DNA from: Erwinia amylovora
GTDB lineage: Bacteria > Pseudomonadota > Gammaproteobacteria > Enterobacterales > Enterobacteriaceae
Assembly (NCBI RefSeq): GCF_017161565.1
Contig: NZ_CP066796.1
Location: 434,001-498,000 of the forward strand
Reading direction: 5' to 3'
Length of the DNA: 64,000 nt
Of this stretch, positions 32,024 through 38,920 are shown one piece after another. Every line of letters begins with the position of its first letter. The first letter of the stretch is position 1. Position numbers and translations under genes: made by a program. The notes under the pieces were generated by a model that saw nothing but the letters and a program-made list of their open reading frames with translations, was not told the DNA's origin and ran no database searches.

Positions 32024-32395
32024 ATGCGCACCGTCAGCATCCCTGAGGGGTCAAAGCGGTTCTGCTCTCGTGCGCCAGGCGAAGCAAAGGTATTCGTCCA
32101 TCATGCTGGTAAGCCTCGAGTTTTCTGCCTGTCGGTTAATGATCCAGATATTAACCTCCTCCTCGGAGCTACACTTCAGGTTCTCAGTCCAGTCAGTAAG
32201 GCAATTCCCCAGCATCAGATCGTACCAACACAACCAGACAAGCTTCAGACGCAGCTCATTACCGCTGAACTGCCGAAACAGACTGATGAGCTTATTAGCC
32301 AGCGAACGTTGTTTTTAAACGTACGCACTCTGAAAGCAGGACGCCTTCCAGCATGGGATGATGAACGAGCAAATGATCTTGCGTACATAAACTGA
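32024..32395 (+). CDS. Hypothetical protein, VapB-like first residues
   Basis: I do not recognise this 123-residue protein. Its codon use looks like real coding sequence. Its first six residues, Met-Arg-Thr-Val-Ser-Ile, equal the start of VapB/MvpA-type antitoxins, but the rest does not follow that family (no Arg-Leu-Pro DNA-binding strand). It may be a diverged antitoxin or a fusion. It is preceded by inverted repeats typical of autoregulation. Its last 101 bases overlap, tail to tail, a leftward open frame at 32295. Confidence 0.4.
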   Translation: MRTVSIPEGSKRFCSRAPGEAKVFVHHAGKPRVFCLSVNDPDINLLLGATLQVLSPVSKAIPQHQIVPTQPDKLQTQLITAELPKQTDELISQRTLFLNVRTLKAGRLPAWDDERANDLAYIN

Positions 32396-32645
32396 CGCTC
32401 AAATCATCCTCAAGAGATAATGGTGTCGCCGATGTTTTACCGTAAAAGATTTGGTGCAGACATTGAGGAAAAATAGCAATAACCGGTTCTTTACCCGGAA
32501 ACTTAAAGCAGCCGACTTTCAGATTGTGGGTGTAATAAATATTCTGGTGACACATGCCCTGACGAACGGCCCGCTTTGTAAAATCCAGTAGCCAGGTCAG
32601 ATAATATCTGTGGAGCTCTTCGTAACGAGGTTTATAGTTCTTCAT
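32295..32645 (-). CDS. Hypothetical protein
   Basis: A 116-residue open frame starts Met-Lys-Asn-Tyr-Lys-Pro-Arg-Tyr-Glu-Glu-Leu-His, with AAAGGAAA about 12 bases before the ATG. It is basic in its first third and contains four Cys. I recognise no family. It lies downstream of the AlpA-type regulator on the same strand. It overlaps the end of the rightward frame at 32024, so at least one of the two may be spurious. Confidence 0.4.
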   Translation of the reverse strand: MKNYKPRYEELHRYYLTWLLDFTKRAVRQGMCHQNIYYTHNLKVGCFKFPGKEPVIAIFPQCLHQIFYGKTSATPLSLEDDLSVSLCTQDHLLVHHPMLEGVLLSECVRLKTTFAG

Positions 32646-32752
32646 GACTTAATATTTCCTTTAGGTATGAATGACAAGTAGCAGAAAACCTCCAGGTAGC
32701 CGGATAATTATTTTCATGCTGCGGTTTTAGTTAGCGGGAAGGTCTATTTACG

Positions 32753-32950
32753 TTACTGGTTAATACGTTCCTGAAGCCAGGCTTCAACTTCGCTTTCAAG
32801 CCAGCGAGAGCTGCGCCCCAGTTTGATTGGTTGCGGGAATATACCGTCTTTGATGAGCTTATACAGCCATTTATCTGTCATTTGAAGCAGGTTGGTGATA
32901 AATGCCATGTCAATAAATTGATCTTCGAGCAGGGAAGGTTTGATCGTCAT
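32753..32950 (-). CDS. AlpA-family excisionase/transcription regulator
   Basis: The 65-residue protein is a MerR-like winged helix of the AlpA family: Phe-Ile-Thr-Asn-Leu-Leu-Gln-Met-Thr-Asp-Lys-Trp-Leu-Tyr-Lys-Leu-Ile, then Gly-Ile-Phe-Pro-Gln-Pro-Ile-Lys-Leu-Gly-Arg-Ser-Ser-Arg-Trp. P4-like elements use AlpA proteins to switch on integrase or excision and to regulate early genes. An A-rich sequence with TAATTCTCC complement (GGAGAATTA) stands before the ATG. It is the best-preserved piece of the satellite-like module and could still control excision of the island. Confidence 0.92.
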   Translation of the reverse strand: MTIKPSLLEDQFIDMAFITNLLQMTDKWLYKLIKDGIFPQPIKLGRSSRWLESEVEAWLQERINQ

Positions 32951-33049
32951 ATCGTAATTCTCCGGTAGGTAAAGGTGAGCCGGAGTTGGTTTAAATTATT
33001 ACCGTTGCTGCTCCGACATACCTATCGCTAGAACCGTAAAATATATGAA

Positions 33050-33422
33050 TTAGATGCTCCGGGGCCTTCCTGCTCGCGTAGGCTCACCAGCTTCATTACA
33101 TCCCCAAATAATTATTCCATTTTTTTGTTCCTCTTTTGTTAAATAACTTATTATTCGTCTCAGACTATGTACATCATCCACATTTCGGTGGTCATACTAC
33201 GGTATGAATATTATCCCGATGATAACCCTGAGGTTTACACCACTCATATTTTCCTTCCGAGTTAGTAACCTCACTCCAGACCCTTCCTGCATGTTGTATA
33301 AAAGGGAAAGACTTTTTTATTTTTTGACCATTTAAGTAAAATACTGCATGAGAGTGGAGTTTTCCGCTAGACGTCCATTCGATTACCCAGAAATAACCAC
33401 ATGAATCCTCTATACGCATCAT
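33050..33422 (-). pseudogene. Inovirus-type Gp2 (YagK/YfjJ C-terminal domain) remnant
   Basis: A first frame (33422 down to about 33192) encodes Trp-Val-Ile-Glu-Trp-Thr-Ser-Ser-Gly-Lys-Leu-His-Ser-His, the middle of the YagK/YfjJ-type replication protein. It breaks at a TGA near 33192. The gene resumes in another frame as Asp-Val-His-Ser-Leu-Arg-Arg-Ile-Ile-Ser-Tyr-Leu-Thr-Lys-Glu, then Trp-Gly-Cys-Asn-Glu ... Arg-Pro-Arg-Ser-Ile, stopping at TTA 33050-33052. The N-terminal half is missing. It lies directly upstream of AlpA on the same strand, as in P4-like elements. It is a non-functional remnant. Confidence 0.75.
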
Positions 33423-34106
33423 TTGTCCGTCAGAGATCTCATGTCAGCTTGGATCTCAACTAAGGAATTCCTGCTAAATCTGCTTGTCTCATGCAGATAA
33501 CCAAAATCTATTCTGCAACCTAATAGCTTAGAGTGCCTGAAAAAAAGTGTATTGAGATGATGATTTATCATGTTTAACAAGAAGTCGTTAGGGGTGATGC
33601 TTTTGAGGTAAGGTTAGTACCTTTGCATGATTGAATTCCTTTGGTGTGTTAATAAAAGTAATCGGTATCTATGTAATTTAATAAATGAGAGCTGTATGCC
33701 TGACGTATGCATTGATGTAGAAAGGGCTTACTCTATAATAACAATTAACCTTAATTAACGTTTTACGTGTGACGGTAGCCAGTTCGGTTTAAGTTTTTTG
33801 AGCTACAGCAGCGACATCATTTGATGCTTCAATCGTCGGTTCTCCAGAGATTTTAGATGTACTCATGGGCAACATACAACATGTGTAAGAGAATCTATTT
33901 AATCCAGGGTGTGATTCTTGTAACCTATTTATATTATTTTTTATTATTCTATTTTTTACTACGAAATTACTACGTTTTTAATTTGATTTTACTATGTTAA
34001 TCATTCATTTTTATGCGATTTTTTACGTAAAATATCTACAATATTAAACTGGCGGTCTTTGATGAATCTGTGTTAAATGTGCTGTATCAGCGTATGAGGA
34101 GGTAAG
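33423..34106. other. AT-rich stretch without a supported gene
   Basis: No long frame or clear ribosome-binding site is visible in these 684 bases. A 25-codon minus-strand frame (33866 to 33789) has a start codon but no binding site and I do not call it. TTTACGT motifs at about 33768 and 34023 resemble half of the TACG-N10-CGTA palindromes near dndB but have no partner. Confidence 0.5.
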
Positions 34107-34624
34107 ATGATGCAGAGGCTACTTAAGGTAAAGAAAGCCCTAATTGATAAAGAAATATATTGGTTGAAAAACAATCAAAGGGCATTGCACTTTTATTTTT
34201 TTTAAAACTGGAATATCAAAATAATAGATCTCAAGTTGTTGCTGAAAAAATTAATTCTGTTCTTGATCATAAAAATAACGAAGTTGCTAATCAGTGGGTG
34301 CATGAACTGGAAATACCAGCTGATATAATAAAGGTTCCTGTCTCTAAAATTGACGTAACAGAATTAACAGTTCATGAATTGACGGAAGATAATTCGAAGT
34401 GAGAGAGTGGAAGTATTAATGATATCTCCTTTAAGGAAATTGAGAAAATAATAGATGGTTTTGAAAGAACTTCTTCAATAGAAGACGCGTATGGTATCAA
34501 CTTTGGATATACTGTGAACGGTATCTCATCTGTTTATGATTATGAGCCAAACGATCATCATACGGGTCATGCCTCCTTCGGGAAGCATGGCCTTTTTGTT
34601 TTTAATCTCCGAAAAAGGAATTAA
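34107..34624 (+). pseudogene. Unknown gene broken by a poly-T frameshift and an in-frame TGA
   Basis: A strong site (GAGGAGGTAAG) precedes ATG 34107, which opens a basic, helical frame (Met-Met-Gln-Arg-Leu-Leu-Lys-Val-Lys-Lys-Ala) that ends after 32 codons at an eight-T run near 34194-34203. In the next frame, coding-like sequence goes on (Leu-Lys-Leu-Glu-Tyr-Gln-Asn-Asn ... Val-His-Glu-Leu-Thr-Glu-Asp) to TGA 34400-34402. Beyond that TGA the same frame continues (Phe-Lys-Glu-Ile-Glu-Lys-Ile-Ile-Asp-Gly-Phe-Glu-Arg-Thr) to TAA at 34622-34624. The whole reads as one former gene of about 170 codons with two lesions. I do not recognise the family. The middle piece alone could be an 80-residue ORF. 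Confidence 0.5.
34565..34602 (+). terminator. UUCG-capped terminator ahead of the DUF932 remnant
   Basis: A 12-base stem with one mismatch (GGTCATGCCTCC / GGAAGCATGGCC), capped by TTCG and followed by TTTTTGTTTTT. A stable terminator 25 bases before the next gene's ATG. Confidence 0.8.
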
Positions 34625-34626
34625 CC

Positions 34627-35201
34627 ATGACCCGATTAGTATCTCGCTTTGGCGCGGTAAACCTCGTTCGCCGTGACCGCCCGCTAACCCGCGATGAACT
34701 GGCCCACTATGTGCCGAGTGTCTTCAGCGAGGAGAAACATGAATCTCGCAGCGACCGGTACACCTACATCCCTACCATTACCCTGCTCGATAACCTGAAA
34801 CGTGAAGGCTTCCAGCCGTTCTTTGCCTGCCAGACGCGTGTGCGGGACTGGGGATATTTGACCGAGTGGAAGAGAAGCGTAATGCCATGCAGTCGCTGAT
34901 GTTACCGCCACCAGCACAGCAGGCGATGGCGAAAGCAGCATTGACCTATCGCTTTGGTGAAGAGCATCAGCCGGTGACGGAATCGCAGATCCTTTCCCCG
35001 CGCCGCTGGCAGGATGAAAGCAATGACCTGTGGACGACTTACCAGCGCATTCAGGAGAACTTGATAAAAGGCTGGTTGTCGGGACGAACGACTAAAGGCA
35101 AACGTGCACATACCCGTGCTGTAAAAGGTATCGATGGTGATGTGAAGCTCAATCGCGCCCTGTGGGTGATGGCCGAGAATATGCTGCAGCTTGTCTCATG
35201 A
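34627..35201 (+). pseudogene. DUF932 (YfjQ/YafZ-like) gene with an internal deletion
   Basis: The start (Met-Thr-Arg-Leu-Val-Ser-Arg-Phe-Gly-Ala ... Phe-Phe-Ala-Cys-Gln-Thr-Arg-Val-Arg-Asp) is the normal N terminus of DUF932 proteins. At about 34846-34850 the frame jumps: the next matching family text, Gly-Ile-Phe-Asp-Arg-Val-Glu-Glu-Lys-Arg, is in another frame and belongs roughly 100 residues further on. That second frame then runs intact to the true C terminus (Ala-Glu-Asn-Met-Leu) at 35201. So about 300 bases were lost with a frame change. Intact relatives have about 273 residues. Function of the family is unknown; it is common in CP4-57-like elements. Confidence 0.85.
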
Positions 35202-35226
35202 ACCTTTTTATTATCCCTTCCCTCAG

Positions 35227-35260
35227 GCCTTGCCAATAAACCGGCGAGGCTTTTTGTTTT
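35227..35260 (+). terminator. Terminator between the DUF932 remnant and the radC-like gene
   Basis: GCCTTGCC / GGCGAGGC stem (one G-T pair) followed by TTTTTGTTTT, ending 12 bases before the next start codon. Confidence 0.8.
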
Positions 35261-35271
35261 AAGGAACAAAT

Positions 35272-35742
35272 ATGTCTGTATTTAATTTATCCCCGGTATT
35301 TCCTGCAAACGAGCAACGCGTCATTCGTCGGGCATTACGCCTGCTGGAGAAATATCAGCGTCAACCGAGTGAGCCATTTACCTCCACCAGCTTCACTAAG
35401 ACCTGGCTGCAATTACAGATGGCTCATCAGGAGCGTGAAGTTTTTATCGTGATGTATCTCGACAATCAGCACTGCCTGCTGGGATGCGAAACACTGTTTA
35501 CCGGCACACTTAGCCAAACCGAAGTGCATCCCCGCGAAGTGGTTAAATTGGCTCTGAAACACAATGCCGCTGCGGTAATTCTGGCGCATAACCATCCGTC
35601 AGGTACGACAGAAATCAGTCAGCAGGATAAACACATCACTCAGCGGATAGTGAAAGCGTTAGCACTGGTAGAAGTGCGAGTGCTGGATCATTTGGTTGTT
35701 GGGAACGAAGTGGTGTCTTTTGCTGAGCAGGGTTTGCTTTAA
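35272..35742 (+). CDS. RadC-family JAB-domain protein (YfjY/YkfG-like)
   Basis: The 156-residue protein carries the JAMM metal motif: Ala-His-Asn-His-Pro-Ser-Gly followed ten residues later by Asp in Gln-Gln-Asp-Lys. It also has Val-His-Pro-Arg-Glu-Val-Val-Lys and a C-terminal Leu-Asp-His-Leu-Val-Val-Gly, typical of the MPN/JAB fold of RadC-like proteins in P4 and CP4-57 elements. Role unknown; it is not needed for DNA repair despite the name. AAGGAAC lies before the ATG. In the usual module a DUF987 gene sits between this gene and the CbeA antitoxin; here only 12 bases separate them, so that gene has been lost. Confidence 0.92.
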   Translation: MSVFNLSPVFPANEQRVIRRALRLLEKYQRQPSEPFTSTSFTKTWLQLQMAHQEREVFIVMYLDNQHCLLGCETLFTGTLSQTEVHPREVVKLALKHNAAAVILAHNHPSGTTEISQQDKHITQRIVKALALVEVRVLDHLVVGNEVVSFAEQGLL

Positions 35743-35754
35743 ACGGAGGTTTTC

Positions 35755-36078
35755 ATGTCAATCACACTACCTCATGAATGGGGTCTACAAAGCGATATCA
35801 CCCCACGATTTGGCGCGAGATTAGTTCAGGAAGGCAATCGGCTGTATTACCTGGCTGACAGGGCTGGATTAACGGTGAGCTTTAGCCCGATACACCTGCA
35901 GAAACTGGATCAGGCTTTCCCGCTGTTTGTAGAACAACTGGAAAATATGCTGCGTGCTGGCGAACTAAATCCACATCAGCAACATCAGGTGACCATTCAA
36001 CTTACGAGTTTAACCTGTATAGCTGATACCCGTGGTAGCTGCGGTTACGTTTACATTTCTATTTATCCAACCCCATAA
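35755..36078 (+). CDS. cbeA: CbeA/YeeU-family antitoxin
   Basis: The 107 residues match the YeeU/YfjZ family: Trp-Gly-Leu, Pro-Arg-Phe-Gly-Ala-Arg-Leu-Val-Gln-Glu-Gly-Asn-Arg-Leu, Tyr-Leu-Ala-Asp-Arg-Ala-Gly, Leu-Asp-Gln-Ala-Phe-Pro-Leu, and Cys-Gly-Tyr-Val-Tyr near the end. CbeA is the antitoxin of a type IV pair: it bundles MreB and FtsZ filaments and so counters CbtA without binding it. GGAGG stands before the ATG. The N terminus is shorter than in E. coli CbeA. The toxin gene follows after 36 bases. Confidence 0.92.
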   Translation: MSITLPHEWGLQSDITPRFGARLVQEGNRLYYLADRAGLTVSFSPIHLQKLDQAFPLFVEQLENMLRAGELNPHQQHQVTIQLTSLTCIADTRGSCGYVYISIYPTP

Positions 36079-36114
36079 AATCTTTTCTCTTCTTCTTTTC
36101 TCAGGATTCTATCC

Positions 36115-36435
36115 ATGCACATTTCAACTGTACCGGCCACGGTGCCGGTTTCGTCACGCCTGTCTCCCGTGCAGGTGTGGCAGCAACTTTTAACGTATCT
36201 GCTGGAGCATCATTACGGCTTGACACTAAATGACACGCCATTCCATGACGACGCGGCCATTGAGGAGCATATCGACGCAGGAATCACGCTCGCCGATGCT
36301 GTTAATTTTCTGGTGGAACGTTATGAACTGGTACGTATCGACCGCAAAGGATTTACATGGCAGGAGCAGACGCCATTCCTGGCCGCCACCGATATTCTCA
36401 GAGCAAGGCGAGCTACCGGATTAATAAATATTTAA
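36115..36435 (+). CDS. cbtA: CbtA/YeeV-family cytoskeleton toxin
   Basis: The 106-residue protein follows CbtA closely: [29 protein letters not shown], and [10 protein letters not shown]. CbtA blocks polymerisation of FtsZ and MreB, making cells swell. E. coli CbtA has 124 residues; this one stops soon after the Arg-Ala-Thr-Gly-Leu block and lacks about 18 C-terminal residues, so its activity is uncertain. Confidence 0.9.
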   Translation: MHISTVPATVPVSSRLSPVQVWQQLLTYLLEHHYGLTLNDTPFHDDAAIEEHIDAGITLADAVNFLVERYELVRIDRKGFTWQEQTPFLAATDILRARRATGLINI

Positions 36436-36500
36436 ATTCTTCGAGCCTCATTCCTGATTTTCCCTCTGAACTTCCAACCTTTTTTATTCATCGCATAATG

Positions 36501-36535
36501 CGCCTGCCACTCCCGGCAGGCGTGTTTGCTTTTAT
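36501..36535 (+). terminator. Terminator behind cbtA
   Basis: CGCCTGCC / GGCAGGCG perfect eight-base stem with a six-base loop, followed by GTTTGCTTTT, between cbtA and the DUF4942 gene. Confidence 0.75.
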
Positions 36536-36547
36536 GGACGATTAACG

Positions 36548-37381
36548 ATGCAAACAGAACCCGACGTGTTGACGGAACACAATGAGCTCATTCTTTCGAC
36601 CAGTATTGAGCGTGTTGTCACTGGTCGCGATACCGCACTCAAACAGATCGAACAACTCATTCAGCAGCTTGATGCCATTTCACGACTAACCTCAGAAATT
36701 GGCGGTGGTACAGCGCAAGACTGGGCGATGAAGTCCGGGCACCGCTACAATAGCTGGCTGACTGAAAAGGCTGATAAAGCGCTGCCTGCTATCATCCGCA
36801 ATATCGACCGCTGTATCTGGCGCGATTTGATGTTGAAATCCGGCATGATGGCCTTGATGGATGCACAGGCTCGCGACCAGTGGCATAAGAACCTCGAGGA
36901 GGGCGATCTTCCTGCTATCAGCGAGGCGAATATCCTCAGTACTTTTGAACAGTTACATCTCAACAAAATGGATGTCTTCGAACGTGGCATCATTAACGTC
37001 TTCAAAGGACTGTCATGGGATTATAAGACCAACAGTCCCTGCAGCTTCGGTAAGAAGATCATCATTAACAATCTGGTGACGCATAACCGCTGGGGCTTTA
37101 GCCTTAACTGGGGTTGGCGACGGGATCAGCTGGCTGACCTGGAGAGAATGCTATTTCTGCTGGATGGCAAACCCATCCCTGACAACCGGGGTGATATCTC
37201 CACTCGGTTGATGGAGCATATCCGGGATAATCCGGCTAAGGACGTTTACGAAGATGAGTTCTTCCGCATTCGTTACTATCAAAAAGGCACAGCGCACTTG
37301 GCCTTCAAGCGTCTGGAGTTGATTGAGCGAATGAATGACATCATTGCGAAACACTATCCGGGAATGCTGGCTTCGAGATGA
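36548..37381 (+). CDS. DUF4942 protein
   Basis: A 277-residue protein with the DUF4942 core: Ala-Leu-Pro-Ala-Ile-Ile-Arg-Asn-Ile-Asp-Arg near residue 80, Phe-Gly-Lys-Lys-Ile-Ile-Ile-Asn near 175, and a C-terminal Phe-Phe-Arg-Ile-Arg-Tyr-Tyr-Gln-Lys-Gly-Thr-Ala-His-Leu. The family routinely follows CbeA/CbtA in enterobacterial islands. Function unknown; it looks intact. ACG-rich spacing and a hairpin separate it from cbtA, so it may have its own promoter. Confidence 0.88.
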   Translation: MQTEPDVLTEHNELILSTSIERVVTGRDTALKQIEQLIQQLDAISRLTSEIGGGTAQDWAMKSGHRYNSWLTEKADKALPAIIRNIDRCIWRDLMLKSGMMALMDAQARDQWHKNLEEGDLPAISEANILSTFEQLHLNKMDVFERGIINVFKGLSWDYKTNSPCSFGKKIIINNLVTHNRWGFSLNWGWRRDQLADLERMLFLLDGKPIPDNRGDISTRLMEHIRDNPAKDVYEDEFFRIRYYQKGTAHLAFKRLELIERMNDIIAKHYPGMLASR

Positions 37382-37477
37382 TGGGGGGACTGAGGTTGTC
37401 TTCGCCACAGGTAGTTACGCGAACACAAACATGCTATTTTAATAAGTGTTATTAACTTTTATTAAAAGGTGACGGTC

Positions 37478-37726
37478 ATGAGACAACTCGCGAAACAGAC
37501 GATCAGCGCTCAGATCCCTGCAGAGCTTGCCGCGGCGGTTGAAAACCTGGCTATTGAACTGGACAGATCTAAAAGCTGGGTGATTAAAGAAGCGCTGACC
37601 GCCATGATTGAAGAGAGAGAGCGGCGGCATCAGCAGATTTTGAAAGGGCTTGCTGATGTCGATGCGGGAAGAGTGGTTAGCCATGCGGATGTAGTTGACT
37701 TCGCTAACAAACTGAAAAAATCGTAA
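37478..37726 (+). CDS. Ribbon-helix-helix antitoxin (ParD/CopG-like)
   Basis: The 82-residue protein has an N-terminal ribbon-helix-helix (Gln-Thr-Ile-Ser-Ala-Gln-Ile-Pro-Ala-Glu-Leu, then Leu-Asp-Arg-Ser-Lys-Ser-Trp-Val-Ile-Lys-Glu-Ala-Leu) for operator binding and a C-terminal helix to wrap the toxin. I choose ATG 37478, with AAGGTGA 8 bases before it, over an in-frame GTG at 37469. The region just upstream holds two TTATTAA/TTTATTAA steps that may be part of the operator. The toxin gene starts 3 bases after its stop. Confidence 0.88.
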   Translation: MRQLAKQTISAQIPAELAAAVENLAIELDRSKSWVIKEALTAMIEERERRHQQILKGLADVDAGRVVSHADVVDFANKLKKS

Positions 37727-37729
37727 CCC

Positions 37730-38005
37730 ATGGAAATACAGTGGACCCAAAAGGCCCAGGATGACCTGGAGCGTATTTATAGGTTTGCCTGTCAGTACAG
37801 TCGGCAACATGCTGACAACGTATTAGAGCGTTTGCTCATAGGAACCTCAGGGCTCGCCGACCATCCAAGAATCGGTGTTTCTCAGATAAGATATGAACCA
37901 CGAGAAGTGAGAAAAATCTTGTTTGATGATTATGACGTTCACTATGAAATTCAGCGCGACACTATCTATATTGTTGACCTTTGGCATACCCGAGAGGATC
38001 GCTGA
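37730..38005 (+). CDS. ParE/RelE-superfamily toxin
   Basis: The 91-residue protein is of the ParE/RelE fold: Trp-Thr-Gln-Lys-Ala-Gln-Asp-Asp-Leu-Glu-Arg-Ile-Tyr near the start, Leu-Ala-Asp-His-Pro-Arg-Ile-Gly in the middle and Val-Arg-Lys-Ile-Leu-Phe-Asp-Asp-Tyr-Asp-Val-His-Tyr-Glu-Ile at the end. ParE-type members poison gyrase and RelE-type members cleave messenger RNA; which applies cannot be decided by eye. It starts 3 bases after the antitoxin stop and would help keep the island in the chromosome. Confidence 0.9.
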   Translation: MEIQWTQKAQDDLERIYRFACQYSRQHADNVLERLLIGTSGLADHPRIGVSQIRYEPREVRKILFDDYDVHYEIQRDTIYIVDLWHTREDR

Positions 38006-38066
38006 AGTTCGTCATCTTCCAGGTAACTCTTGCCCCGATTCGAGTCCCAAAATCAACGATTTAATG

Positions 38067-38086
38067 TGTTGGTATCGATGTTGGTA
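38067..38086. other. Putative integrase arm-binding sites, right end
   Basis: TGTTGGTA occurs as two direct copies at 38067-38074 and 38079-38086, the same octamer that clusters in front of the integrase at the left end. Confidence 0.5.
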
Positions 38087-38142
38087 CATTATCTAAATGT
38101 TATTTTTTATTACTTTTAAATCAAAGGATTAATCTTTATGTG

Positions 38143-38155
38143 CGAGTCCGGCCTT
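38143..38155 (+). other. Attachment-site repeat of the leuX 3' end
   Basis: CGAGTCCGGCCTT matches CGATTCCGGCCTT of leuX (14647-14659) at 12 of 13 bases and equals the E. coli leuX version. It is followed by a copy of the post-tRNA flank and terminator. It marks the right junction of the element that begins at 14.67 kb. Confidence 0.75.
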
Positions 38156-38162
38156 TCCAACA

Positions 38163-38352
38163 GTATGTAAATGGACCTCAACTGAGGTCTTTTTTTTTGC
38201 CTGAAATCCGGCAGTTACGCTGTTTCTCCCCCCAGTTCTGTGTCTCTTGACGTCCACGCATATCTATCCACATATACCAACAAATGGTGCTATTACTGGT
38301 GATATCTTCTGTTCGACTGGTTTTGATTCCAACAACGGAGGTGTTAACTGAT
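38163..38352 (+). repeat. Second, diverged copy of the leuX flank and integrase leader
   Basis: The 190 bases from GTATGTAAATGGACCTC repeat, with divergence, the stretch from 14671 to the integrase start. The terminator hairpin, CCTGAAATCCG-CAGTTAC, the TACCAACA octamer (38275-38282), a CCAACA-GGAGG motif and a final ATGG all recur. After that ATGG the sequence stops resembling an integrase. It is the left edge of a second element whose integrase was deleted. A 418-base stretch (38006-38423) contains these att features and no intact gene. Confidence 0.75.
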
Positions 38353-38423
38353 GGTGTAACCAGCCCGCAAACGGGGGGCTGGAGATTTTCCGGCATACAG
38401 ATGGTGTCTCAGTGTAAATCGCT

Positions 38424-38772
38424 ATGCTTAAAGCCCGTTTAACCGAACACCAGTTCATTGCCGTTCTGAAGTCTGTCGAGGCTGGCAGAAAAGTGAAGGA
38501 TGTTTGCCGTGAAGCCGGTATGTCAGAGGCCAGTGAACAGAACTGGAAAGCAAAATATGGCGGTATGGGGGCCAGCGATATTAAGAAGACGAGAGATATG
38601 GCAGATGAAAACCGCCGTCTTGAATTTATATCTGTTCAGGACGCTTAACGATGTGCGGCAAATGACAGGGAAATGGCTGGGCGAATATAACGGTGAACGT
38701 CCGTTTGAATCCCCGAACCACCTGGCGCAGCAAGAGTACCGAATGACGAAGACTAACGCCGGAACCTCATAA
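38424..38772 (+). mobile_element. IS3-family remnant (orfA start fused to orfB end)
   Basis: From ATG 38424 the frame encodes the helix-turn-helix start of an IS3-family OrfA (Val-Glu-Ala-Gly-Arg-Lys-Val-Lys-Asp-Val-Cys-Arg-Glu-Ala-Gly, then Trp-Lys-Ala-Lys-Tyr-Gly-Gly-Met, Glu-Asn-Arg-Arg-Leu) and then breaks. In the next frame, from about 38630, the C-terminal end of OrfB follows directly (Phe-Arg-Thr-Leu-Asn-Asp-Val-Arg-Gln, Tyr-Asn-Gly-Glu-Arg-Pro-Phe-Glu-Ser) and stops at 38772. The catalytic DDE core is absent. No clear terminal inverted repeats were found. Confidence 0.85.
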
Positions 38773-38920
38773 AGTGCATGGAACTTAAACGGGTGCCCTT
38801 ACAGGGGCACCGTGGCCGATCGCAGTATATATTAATGTGATTGGCGAGACCGGGTCGGGCTAACACCATCGCTTCTCTGCTAACTCAAATGAGTTAATAT
38901 CGTCCCGTTTCATTGAGAAC

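Noticed and set aside
31995..32318. A 107-codon frame overlapping the gene at 32024
   Set aside because: It runs in another frame of the better-coding 32024-32395 sequence, and its start lies inside the inverted repeats.
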